Source: Symbiodinium natans (lineage: Eukaryota > Sar > Dinophyceae > Suessiales > Symbiodiniaceae). Taken from it: a stretch of 64,000 bases of DNA. Shown in pieces: positions 22,001 to 34,000 of the stretch. Numbering within the stretch: position 1 is the first letter of the stretch; every line of letters begins with the position of its first letter. The position numbers were made by a program, and so were the translations under genes. The DNA lies in NCBI GenBank assembly GCA_905221605.1, contig CAJNDS010002064.1:117501-181500 (forward strand). Direction: 5' to 3'. Under the pieces are notes generated by a model. The model did no database searches. It had not been told where the DNA came from and saw nothing but the letters and a program-made list of their open reading frames with translations.

Positions 22001-25000
22001 ATGTAGTGGATCATATGCGCATTCTAGATGCACACCCGGAATGGACTGTGCAAGACTACGCAGTGGAGGCTGCCAGGCGCACTAGAGACCAACCTGCTGC
22101 AGCAATCTACATGCTGAAATACCCTTTTGAGGGCCTGCCCCCAATCCAATTCGTGATCAGGTCTGTCAATGTTCCGGTTGGTTGGGTCAACGTCCCGGTT
22201 GACCTCCGTGCGTTGCAACTGGCGTTCCACACTCTTAGCCTGCCGGTGGATGCGTCCTCATATGAAGCTGCGTTGAGGCTCAGCATGAGTTGCGTGACCA
22301 TTCCGCCGTTGTTTGCTCCTGCAGTGGCTAGAGGCAATCTGAGGATCGACCCTGCTGACAGGACGCAGCTGGACCCTTTCCAGACGCATGCTTTGCAGCC
22401 CTCTTTTGCCATGATTGCTAGAGGAATCGGTAACAGAAACAACTTTCTGCTGGAACAACCCGAACTGAGTACCTCTAGTTCATCGGCTGAAAGCACCACC
22501 CCCTTTTTCTCGCCTGTGGACTACGAGCCGCCTGAAGGCGATGTGGTTGTGGCCTACCATTCCCCAGGCCACCGACCCTGGATGCAGTCCCATCCCAACA
22601 CGATCACGCCTAACGACATGGCACAGGAAGCATCCGCCCATCTCGGCCAGATGGCAGGAGTCAGTAGATGGAGAACTTCCCTGCTGCCCCTTCAGCCGCA
22701 TATCGCCGGGGTGGACCTTCACTGCCTTGCACTTCCGATTGATGAGGAAGGTCATAGCATGATTACGGTTCTGGCTGATTTCAGACCTGTGTTTGGGCCG
22801 GGATTATTGTCATTCGTTGCCATCCCGGTTGAAGTTCACAGTGCCTCCATGCAGGAGAACATTGTCAATGCGACAGTTGACCAGTTGTTTGAGCTGGCCC
22901 TTGTTGAACCTCCGGTTGAATTCTTTGTCACTAAAGCAGGTAATGGGGGTCTTGTCGTCCCTGCCCACGAGGGACAGCATGCGGTGATGGACTCCTTTGA
23001 TGTAGCCGGGCACTTCCCAGGGCTGCTCACCATGACCCGCTTCTTTTGGGCAAGTGATTGGGCACTGGCCGCAAGCCGGACCATGAGGACCACCTCCTCT
23101 ACCACCACCACGCCCTTCGAGATGGAAGACCCTCGGGGAGAGAGGCTTAGGCTTGTGCCCCGCAATCCTCTCAGGGTCTGGTTGGGCATTCAAGGGCTAG
23201 GGATGTTTCAACAGGACTTTGAAGGGGATCCGCCCATGGCTGTGATTCTGGCAAGCATGTGGACACGAGTCTTGCAGCAACACACGGTGAGTGACTCGCT
23301 CATTGTCCGAATTGCCCATGTTCACCCGCCTGCTACCGTAGCTGCCAGAGAGCTCCTCATCTCCATGGAGTTGAGCTCCAACAGAGACACTGCAGGGGTT
23401 TGGGTTGACCTTAGGCCGGGTGGCGTTCTAAGCTTCCAACAGGTTCCGACCTTTGCTGATGCAAGCTGCATTGGGGACCTCCCAAGGCAATTCAAACATG
23501 TGTTCCTTAATGGGCGAAAGTGGGAGCAGGCATGCAGTGTATATGGCGGAGCATACATTGCTTTCAGCCTCACGTCGCATGCTCCCGATGTCCGGTCTGT
23601 TGACTTCTTCTACGGAAGAATAAGAGGCCTTGAAGCCCTTGCAATCCCGTTCTTTGTCCCCGCGGACCTGCCTCAACAGGTCGAAGCTGATGCTGAACAT
23701 CTCAGGTCTGAAGCACTTGCGGTCTGGGAGAACACGCTTGATCACCGGCTCAGGAACATGGGCTTTGTTGGGGATGTGAGAGGGGTGGTCATTGCAGGGG
23801 ATCACTTTACGGTGCTTGCGCCATCCTGCCGCCCTACAAACCTGCCTGACGTTGCTGCATGGGTTTCGCAGTGGATTGTTCCAGCGTTTGGCCCGGTGCA
23901 ACTTTACCAGACACAAGGCCAGGTGGGCTCTAGACAGGTTTACATTGCCTCGGGCAGCAGCCTCGATCCGCATGAAATGTACTTCAGGGTGGAAGTTACT
24001 GATCAGAGTGTCATTGTTTTCAAACTTCCACACTCTGTCCTGCCAGACACATTGCGCAGACTTGCACCTGTTGATGATGCATGGAGCCGACCTGTTCCTG
24101 GCCGCGCATGGTATGCCCCCTTTTTCCCTCCTGCCGACTTGTGCTCCATGGTCACAGTGGGCGAAGGACAACCCGCAACGGCCTCTGGCCCGCCCGAAGG
24201 GGGAGATCCTGTCGCAAGGCCAGAGGTTGTGCCTGTTTGCACTCGCCGTTGGGGTAACTTTAGGGTTAGGAGGGTCCGGTTCATGCTTGAACAGACCACA
24301 GAGGTCCAAGAACGAAGTGCGGCTTTGCAGTGGCTTGATGCTCATACCGCGGAGGCACCAGCTGCCTCAGAGGCTCAGCCCACCACGACCTCCACGACCA
24401 ACATGCTCGTTGCTCCAGGGGTACCGGTCCTCCACCTGATAATGGAACGACATTGTGCCACTGTCAGTCTGCAGCAAACGGACCAAGCCTATCTGGCAGC
24501 AAAACTCACTGAGCTCATCTTGCATCACCTTGCGCACAATAGGGCCTACAGGCAGGGCAACATCCGGATGGCCATGGCTCATCCTGGGGTACTCAATGGC
24601 CAGAGGGAAATTGTGCTGATCTGGCACCCTCTGGAATTCCACCTCTATGTGGTAGTTGATGCCAGACCGGTAGGGGGTCAACTTAGATGTGTCGAAACGG
24701 ATTCGGACCGTGGTCCGAGCGACCTTGTCGAAGAAGACCTGCTCTTGCGCGGGGCGTTTGTGTTTGTGAATGGGGTGCCAGCGGCGCTCATGAGTGGTCC
24801 GTTGCAAGACGGAGATTATGTCTCGGTCGAGTGGAGTGTCCCCAACATCCCAGCCTTGCCAAGATCCGCCGTTTTCCGCAACTGGCCGAGCTTGGGCCTG
24901 CTGGCCGTTGATATCATTTTGCCGGATCTAAGCCCAGTCCTGCGGAATCAGCTGCCGGCCCTGGGGACTGTTGCGCAGGCTATTGAAGACGCACTCGATG

Positions 25001-28000
25001 CAAGAGCCACCATGCTAGGATATCGACTTGCTGTTGCCAAGCTGTACAGCAGGGTGCGGGGAGAGATCATGATCTGTGTGGAAGGGAGGCTGCCGGCCAC
25101 TCACGCCCAGGTGTGTGCTGCGCTGAGATTGGTTCCGGAGTGGAACGTGGCCACCGACGTGCTAGACACGCGCAGCATGGCCAATGCGTCGATGTTCCTG
25201 GCACGAGATCCGTTTGAGGCACGGCAAACCTGGCATCTGATTCCGGTCCCCTTCTTGCTTCAGACCTACTTGCTCTGGCAGGGCGAGGCCGACACCTTTG
25301 CCCGGTTTAGAGAACTTCCGGCGCCCAGCCATCTCAGTGTTGGATACGCCGCGCCAGAACACGGCCAAGTGCATGCTTTTCGACGGCTCTCCCTGCAGGA
25401 TGGCACGGCCATGGTCCAACTCTCCTTCACCAGGAAGAATAGGGTCCCACCATGCCAAGAAATAGAGCGGACTGCAAGTCCTGCCAGAGTGGCCCTTTGC
25501 TGGCAAGAAGTCAAGGACGCCATGCAGCAGCCAGAGGGCGGCCTGGAACCGCAGGATGCGGTGCGTGCCGGCCCTTTTGCGGGATGCAGGGCGCATCACT
25601 GGCACAGCCGGACGGCATTCGATGTCGCTCTTCTGCCAGAGGACCTTGCACTCATTACCGACAGGTTTTTCTTGGCGACGGCCAGTGTCACACCAGAGAC
25701 GGCACTGGGGGAGGACCACCTTCGCTACACCGTTTTTGATGCCAGCCTGCAAACTAGGATAAGAAATTACAGAGGGCATCAAAGGATTGAATGGTTGTTG
25801 GCGGATTTAATCCGCAGCACGCAGCGCCCTATCCAAAGCATCCAGAGATTGGATGTGCCAATCTTCGGATATCCCACCCCTCAATTTGTCCTGACTTTCC
25901 TTGACGCTCCAGCGCAACACCTGGCAGTACCGATCGACTGCCGATCTATCGGCAAAGGCATCTGCACCATCAATGTGGCCCCGGAGTCACGATGGGCTGC
26001 CATTGGGGAGTCACTGAGCCGGATTGATCCTAGCTATGATAGATGTGAGGGTGTAGGGGAGGCCTTTGTTGATGCGATGGATAGAGGGCGGTTGATCCTT
26101 AGGTCTACCAGCCAAGCCCTGCGAAATCCACTTGATCAGCATCTTGCTGACCTGCAGCACATGTTCATGATGGTCAGACCTCCTACACCACCTGTGCCCA
26201 GCACACCCTCATCAAAGGAGGAGCAGGAACCTGCAGCCAAGGCGAGTGGCATAGGGGAACAGGAAAACCAGACCCGCTTTGCCGAGGCAAGTGGGAGCAG
26301 GCGAGACGAAGACCATGCTAGCCGCGACCTGCCGGCGCCGGCTGCGACCTTTACCAGTATCCCCACTCCCGGGGGAAGACGAAAGGTGCCACTAGACCGA
26401 TGCCAAAAGAGCTCTCCTCTGAGCCTTGCTGAGGCCTGCCCCCCCCCTTTTGAAGGGGCTGATGGCATTCGTGCCTGTCTGCAAGCTCTTTCCATACCTT
26501 GGAAAAATTTCTGGGGGCAGCCTGAGGGCATCGTGCCTGCTGCTCTTCTGAGAAATGTCACCAAAGTGCAGGCTCAAGGGCCACCGATCACTGCCTTTCA
26601 TGTCTTCACGGATGGTTCCAGCAAGGCAGGGAAGGGGGGGTGGGGAGCTGTTCTCTGCGCCCAGCATGACCATCAGGGCGAAATGCCTTTCTCCCTGGTT
26701 GGGGTTGCAGGGGGTCCGACGGGCTTACTCTTTGCGCATAACTGTGATGCCGATCACACTAACAATGCAGCCGAAGCGCAAGGGCTTCTGATGGCCACAC
26801 TCTTTGCCTTGTCCACGGGGCCTGTTCCCTTGCATCTGCACGGGGATTCCAAGATCGCGATTGGCGAGGCAGCAGGGTGGTCGGCCCCAGTTGAGCCTGC
26901 AGAGGGACCGGCGTCGCAGGTGCACAAGGCTCTCAGATATGTGACTCAGATTCTGCAAGAGATGGGCAAGCCGTTGGCCCACCACTGGGTCAAAGGTCAT
27001 GCAGGTTGTGTTTGGAATGAGATGGCCGATCGTGTGGCTGACGCGGGACGCACTGGCAAAATCCGCACTACCCTGGCGCCCTGCGCATGTGCAATTGTCC
27101 GTCACAAGTTGTTGCCTTGGGCTTGGATGGCACACAACCATGCCACACTGCCAAGCCTTGATGACATGGCACGCGGCCAATATGAAAAGCCCGATATGCC
27201 CAGCCCTGACGATTTGGCGGTCATTCTGAAGGATGTTGAATGCACTGACAAGGTTTCTACCCAGCCCTGCCAGCTCAAGTTCTTGACTGCTAATGTCTGC
27301 ACTCTTGTGGGCAAAGTGGCGGCTTTCAAACAACAGGGCTCAGAGCAGGGCATTCACGTCATGGCCTTCCAGGAGACCCGATGCAAGGGTGGCCACGTTC
27401 CTGGCAAGTGGATCACCTTTCAAGCGGGAGCCAATAAAGGGTTCGACGGGGTTGCCCTTTGGTTCAATTCAGGGGTTGCTTGGGGGCCCAAAACTGGCAG
27501 TGTGCCTCTATGCCCAGAGCATCTGTTTGTTCTTGTTCAGGAGCCTACCCTGCTGGCAGTTGCGTGCCAGCATCCAAGTTGTAAGGCCATGTTTGTCTCC
27601 TTCCGAGGACCGCATAGCCTGTGCTCTCCCCAACAGATCAAGCAATGGTGGGCTCACTTCCGAGCTGTTCTCAGCCCCTTTCTCGACCAATGGCCCTGTG
27701 TCCTGCTGGGGGATGCAAACGCCAAAATTGAACACCCCAGGCCACCATTTGTGGGGGACTTGGGGGTGGGCGAGCAGGATACTGCTGGAGACCTGCTGAC
27801 TGAGTTGGCAGTGCAATGGGATCTCTGTGTGATGAACACGCAGCACCATGTGATGCGCGGAGTAGCAGCGCAGACCTGGAAGAATAGCAGGCTCGACTAT
27901 GTCCTGGCCCCCATGGGCTGGGGTGCTAGAGGGTGGGCTTCTCCAGGCAGGAGCTTTGATCTGCTCAATTCACATGAAGACCACATCGCGGTTATCATCA

Positions 28001-31000
28001 ATTGCAGTGTTCCCCCTGCCGGACGCGCACAGTGTCCACCGCCGAGGCGTACCTTTCGGGGTCTGCCCTCAGAGCTGTATGCGGAGGCCATGCACCATGC
28101 TGCACAGGTGGAGGTGCCCTGGGGGCAGAATGTGCACCAACATGCGGAGTTAGTGCTTGACCGGGCCAGACGGTGCTTGCACGAAGGCGCTGCCTCTTTG
28201 CCGGCGCGGCCTAAGAAACAACACATAAGCGCCGAGGCCCTGACGCTGGTCAAGCAGAAGCGGACGGCAGTGAAGCAGTCTGCGACGGCCAACTGCAAAC
28301 TCCTCATGGCCCAACGAAAGTTCCAGCTCCGCCGATTCTTCAACAGACGGCGCGCGGAAAGACCAGTGCGCCTTGCAAGACATGTGGCTGCCATTTGGCA
28401 ACACGTGGTTGAACTGGCCAACCTGAATCTTAAGCGCCAGCTGCGCCACGACAGAGCCGCCTACCTCACCGAAGTCGCGGCGAAAATTGAGCAAGGAGTT
28501 TTGAGCAAGAACTCCCAGGAGGTCTTCCATGCGCTCAGGTACTTTCGCCCAGCGTCGAAACGTGTACACAAGCCTTGGGGGCCGCTGCCTATGCTTGAGC
28601 GCCCGGATGGTAGCATGGCGGAGACCTTCTTTCAGGCCCAAGAAGTGAAGGCGCGCTACTTCGGAGATCTTGAAGCGGCCATTCCTTTGGCGCCAGAGAA
28701 AATTGCTGGCCCTGTGTCTGCTTCTCCCTGCAAGGACACCTTCACGCTCGGTGAAGTGCCTACGCTTCTCGACTTGGAAAGCGGACTCAGAGATCTGCCC
28801 AGGCGGAAAGCTCCTGGTGCCTCAGGACTGCCCAACGAGGTCTGGCTGGCAGGCACAGCGACGGCGGCCCGCACATGGATGCCGGTACTCCTTAAGTGCC
28901 AGGTGCGCCTCACTGAACCGCTCCGCTTTTCCACCAGCTTGATGGCCACACTTTACAAAGGCAAAGGCACTGTCTTTGATGTAACCAATCATCGCTCAAT
29001 CTACCTAATGGAGGGTGTAGGCAAAGCCTTCAGAAAGCTCCACCGCCCTCCACTCGTCCAGTCCCTGCAATCCCACAAACCAGGGCTTATGCAGGGCAGC
29101 ACTCCACACAGTGCCTCAGACCAGCTCACGCACTACCTTATCACCTTGGCTCTTTTGGCCAAGCAGCAAGGAGCATGCTGTGCGCTTCTGTTTGTGGATG
29201 CGAGGTCCGCGTTCTACCGCGTGCTGCGTGAACGGCTCATCGGCATGCCTACGTCGGATGAAGAGCTATGCAGCATCCTTAGTCAACTGGGGGTGTCTGA
29301 TGGAGCCTTTCGAGGAGTCATGGCATGGATCACTGGTGATTCCCTTATGCAAGGGGTGCCTACGCATGTGAGAAGAGTTGTGGCCTCCTGGTTTGACTCG
29401 TCTTGCTTTGTCCTGAGGGGCCTGCCCCAGGCCTTTCAGTCAAGGGCCGGCACCAGACCGGGGGATGCTATGGCTGACATTCTGTTCGCATTTGTCCTGT
29501 GTGACGCCATGGTGGAGATCAGCACCACTTTGGAAGCTGCCGGGCTGCTTGAGAGTCCAGCGACAACGCCATTGCAACATCCGACGTGGGCGGATGATGT
29601 GTGTCTGCCGGTCTTCTCTCGGACCGCGTGTGGCCTTACCAATAGGCTTTCGGCGGTGTGCGCTGTGATGCATGATGCTTATCTCCGCAGAGGACTTGCA
29701 CCGAACTACACCAGAGGCAAAACAGAAGCCGTCATTGTCTGGGCTGGCAAGGGCAGTACGGCTGCAAAGCAAGGAGTTTTGAAGCAAGGACACCAGGTGC
29801 GAGTCATGCCCCAGCTTGACGACCCCTTTGCTTTGTCGGCGGTGCCACGCTACGTCCACCTGGGCACTGTGCTCAGCACGGCAATGAATCCCAAGGCAGA
29901 CTTTGCTGCAAAACTGGCCCACGGCATTCAAGCAGCTGCACCCGTTGCCCGAAAAGTCCTACGGAACAAGGCGATCCCTCTGAAGGGACGTGCCGAAATC
30001 CTTTCCTCGATTGCCTTGTCGGCTGCGACCCACAATACCGGGGTCTGGGTGCCCACTGACCCAGCCCTGGAAAAGTGGACCCAAGGCATCACGTCCATGT
30101 ACCGCATGCTGCTGCCAGAGGATAGATGGGGTCATCACCCGGATTTTCCTGGCCCTGCTGAGCTCTGTGGAGCTCTCATGCTTCCAATGCCTGCTGCATT
30201 GCTTGTTGCAGAAAGGATCAGGCACTTCCTGCGGATTGTACGTGATGACAACCGCTTTCTTTGGGAGCTGTTGTGCATGCATGCTGAATTGTCGGAGGAG
30301 GCGTGGCTCAGACAGGTGCGTAAGGACTTAGGCTTTGTGGCCGAATGGGCGCCGGAGATCCTTAGGCCTGAGGTGGTGAAAGCTGCACAAAGCAGCTATG
30401 AGGAATTGCTCGCCTTGGCTACTGCCAAGGCTCCTTGTGTAACGCGGGCCTTGAAGCATGCAATCGGCCAGCACACAGCCAAACTGCAGCAGTGGGCCAC
30501 CTTCCAGCTGAGGGCAAGGAAGCTTGGCCTCAGACCTCCGCCACAGATGCCTGTTGGCGCCAAACACCCCTGTTGGATGTGCGATCAAGTGTTTCCCTCC
30601 ACGTCCCACCTTGCAGCGCACATTCAAACTGTACACGAGTACTCGCAGCTCGCGCGCCAGTACACTGGGGGTTGCACCACATGCAGGGCCTGCCTCAAGA
30701 ACTTCTGGGATTCGGACAGATTGCTGCGTCATCTTGCACGTTCGAATACTGGTTGCTTGCCCTTTCTGTTGGCGGTTGTTCCACCGATGGATCCGCATGA
30801 ATGGGTGCCAGACGCAGGGCCAGCCTCTCACTGGCCTCCTGTGCGGGCAGCTGGCCCTCTCAGACCCTTCACGCAGGAAGACGAGGCCAGCCTTTACGCT
30901 AGGCTTTTCGAGCTCGAGCAGTGGGAGGTCCAAGCTCTTTTGCCTAGCCTTGAGAAATTCGACGCAGTCGCCTTTGATGTTGCCAATGTATTATGCGATG

Positions 31001-34000
31001 TCAGAGTCTCTGACAGAGCGACAGTTCGGTGTACAGATTTTCTTCCGAACGGAACGGCTCTGATTGACTCTTGGCTCCAAACGTGACGGCCTCGGCTTGC
31101 ATGTTTTTGTTTAGCTTTGCCAGCAAGTGCATTGCTTTCAGCGCGACATGGATTGTCTCTTCGCTGTCCGACTGACTGACTAAACCCCAAACGGCACCTC
31201 TTTCTAGGATGGCTTCGGCGACCTTGGAGTTCGGCGGGTCGTAGGTGGCCAGAGCCTCAGATGGCCGCCTAACGGTCTTGGGGGCTTAGGGTTTAGGGTT
31301 TAGGGTTTAGGGTTTAGGGTTTAGGGGATTTGTGGTTTAGAGCTCGGGGTTCTTGAGGTTCAGGGTTTAGTGACACCCTCAGTTTGTGAGGGGGTGGGGT
31401 TGGGGCCCCATGACAGACCCCCAACTGTGGCTTTTCCTGGGAGCTGGGTATAATTTGAAAAACCATTTCAGACCCCTTGTTGGTTATGGACTTGTCGGTG
31501 TTAGCTATGGTTTGGCTCTCTAGTCCACAACGGAAAGGTCGTGAGACCCTTCAGTGAAGGGCTGACGTGAAATGGGTAAGCTGGGAAAGGTCTAGAATGG
31601 TCCTATCCCCATTTCAGACCTCCAATTTCCTGACCATCAAGGGTCACCATTCCAGACCCCCACAAGCTTAGGGGATGTTTAGTGTGGGAGGGTTAGGGTT
31701 TCAGGGTTTGGGGTTTCAGGGTTCACCGTCTTATGGTTGAGGGGATGTAAGGTTTAGGAGTTTTAGGGCTTCAGGCTTGAGGGTGGTTCCCTTCAAAAGC
31801 AGGCGGGACACGTCCAGGATGAAGACTTGGCCCCACTCCTCAACAGCTGCTTTCAACACCACATGGGCACCCTTCCTATCTATCTATACTATATATGTAT
31901 ATTGTATTTACATATATATTATCATTTTTCATTCTAGGACCCACAGGAACCAAAACTCAAAAAACTGGCACAGAAGCAGGGATGCAGCGTGCCCCGTTCC
32001 CAAGGCAAGTCTCCGAACACTCGTTGAGCGCGGGAAGAAGGCGCGAGATTACCTCCTGCGGGCAAGTGGTCGCAACCCATCCTTCGGCTGACTTGCTGGT
32101 TCTAAGCAGGGACATCGGTGCCCTGTGTCATCCCTTAATGGTTTGTAAGTAGGGATGTAGGGAATCCGGGTCCCTCCTCATCGAGCTTCAGGTAATTCTT
32201 CCGTGCGGAGGTCGAGATTTCACACAGGGACGCCACGGCATTTGCAACGACCATCCTGGATGCAATCTGCCACTCTCGATGCCGGCGCTGCAGATTTAGA
32301 ACTGAAAGGCCCAGGATTCTCACATATCCCATGTCTAGGTGGCCGGCGGATTGGAATCTCCGAGCATGTCCCGCAAGATGTCCAGAAATCCCTGGGGTGA
32401 ATAGAGTGGAATGCGCCATGATGCGCCACGTCACAACGCAAAAAAAATCAAAGCCACAAACGTGTATGACAAGCCCAGGCTTAGCCCCCAGCCTGATCTT
32501 CTACCAGTTCCGGATTGATGTCGTAGAGCTTGGCAATGCAAATTGTCGCAGTTTTGCGAACCCATGCATCCATGTCCTTGCAACTCCTGGAAAGGCTGAC
32601 ACCACAGTATGTATTGCAGTGCATCTACACCTGCAAAACACTGCGAACAATGGCAAAGACCCGAAAAATCAACATCTCGGATCACCTCCTCAACGGATCG
32701 ATCAAGTACTCCGTCATCTTTTCCAGGCGGATGCAACCCATCGTCCTCACCTCACCCATAGTCCGGCTAGGTCTCTTTCAGCTAGCGTAGGCTACTGCAA
32801 CACACTTCGATGAACCCCTATGATAGGAACCGCGACATGCCTGATCTTGCAACATACCAAAACTTAACATGTCATAAGATGCCATGACATACATGACATA
32901 CTACAATACTCCAGCAGTAACAAACCGTAGTATGCTTCAGTACACGCCAGTATACCATTGCAGACGACAGATGCTAGAATACACAAACGTACACCGCAAC
33001 ATACACCAACATGCCGTCATATACTACAGCATACCATACCCTATGGTATCGTAGACATGCACACAGCACACATGCACAAATATATATATATATATATATA
33101 TACGACAACGTACGAAAAGACACAGATGCACAATGAGACAACGAGCCCAACGTGGCAGCACAGAGGCTCCGACCGCAAGGGCACGCAGCAGAGGATTGTT
33201 CGGGTCATTCGCATCCTGGCCACCAAAAAGAGGGTTTCGGGTTTAGGGTTTAGGGTTTAGGGTTTAGGGTTTAGGGTTTAGGGTTTAGGGTTTAGGGTTT
33301 AGAGAGTTGCGGGTCTCTGGCTCTGGCTGCTGGATCTGCTAGAGTTATACTGACACTGTTCCTGCAGTGGCCTCCGAAACTCTCAGCTTCAGTGTGGCAA
33401 CCCTGTTCCTGCAGTGGCCTCCGAAACTCTCAGCTTCAGTGTGGCAACCCTGAAGTCCCAAAGAACACACGGCCTTCCTGGGTTTTTCATGAGAGGGTGC
33501 AGTTTGGAGTTTGGGTGTGCGGTCCGTGCGGAAGGCATTGATGGCCAGGATGGCCAAGTCGGGCTGCGCCTGCTCAATCAGCGCAGAGCAGATACGGCCA
33601 CCCCACATGTTGCCGGCCTTGGCGTAGTTGATCACGTACAGGTACACCAGCTTCCTTACCACCCTAAACCCTAAACCCTAAACCCTAAAAAAGGAAAAAC
33701 ACAGGCGCTCCGGGGTGTCGAAGTCACGGGACAGGACTCGAAGCTTGGATCTTGGGTTCGCTGGATGCCACCCAGGCGCTTCAGGTCTAAGCTGTTCGTC
33801 TGCATGCATTTCACGACGTCGGGAAAAAGCGAAGACACATCGTTGCCCAAGGTCATGGCCTGAATGACCTGGAGCACGCTTCAACTGGGACAGCCAAGTC
33901 CAGGGAAGGCGACATGATTGCAAGCACACATCGAAACACCTTCCGAATCAATCCACGACTGCCTTCTTCAGAGCCTCCTTCTTTCGATCCTTGTTGCTGT

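Larger units (their letters stand above)
19507..31179 (+). mobile_element. full-length LINE (non-LTR retrotransposon) with two ORFs, in an adaptin intron
   Basis: The element contains a 5' untranslated region (19507-20044), ORF1, ORF2 and a 3' end of about 93 bp finishing in GACTGACTGA, with no poly(A). CTAAACCCCAAA occurs immediately before it (19495-19506) and again after it (31180-31191), the expected target-site duplication. The target is itself a telomere-type unit. The beta-adaptin exons [11 protein letters not shown]... (31255-31198) and [11 protein letters not shown] (19336-19295), adjacent in the protein, lie on the two sides, so the element sits in their shared intron, opposite in strand. 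Both ORFs are open and all catalytic residues I can locate are present, so the copy may be young (inference). Because the target is low-complexity, the exact ends could shift by a few bases. Confidence 0.88.

Noticed and set aside
22024-30933. Numerous antisense ORFs of 60-305 codons inside the LINE
   Set aside because: GC-rich coding DNA opens antisense frames by chance. None shows a motif, and the sense frame is continuous with intact domains.
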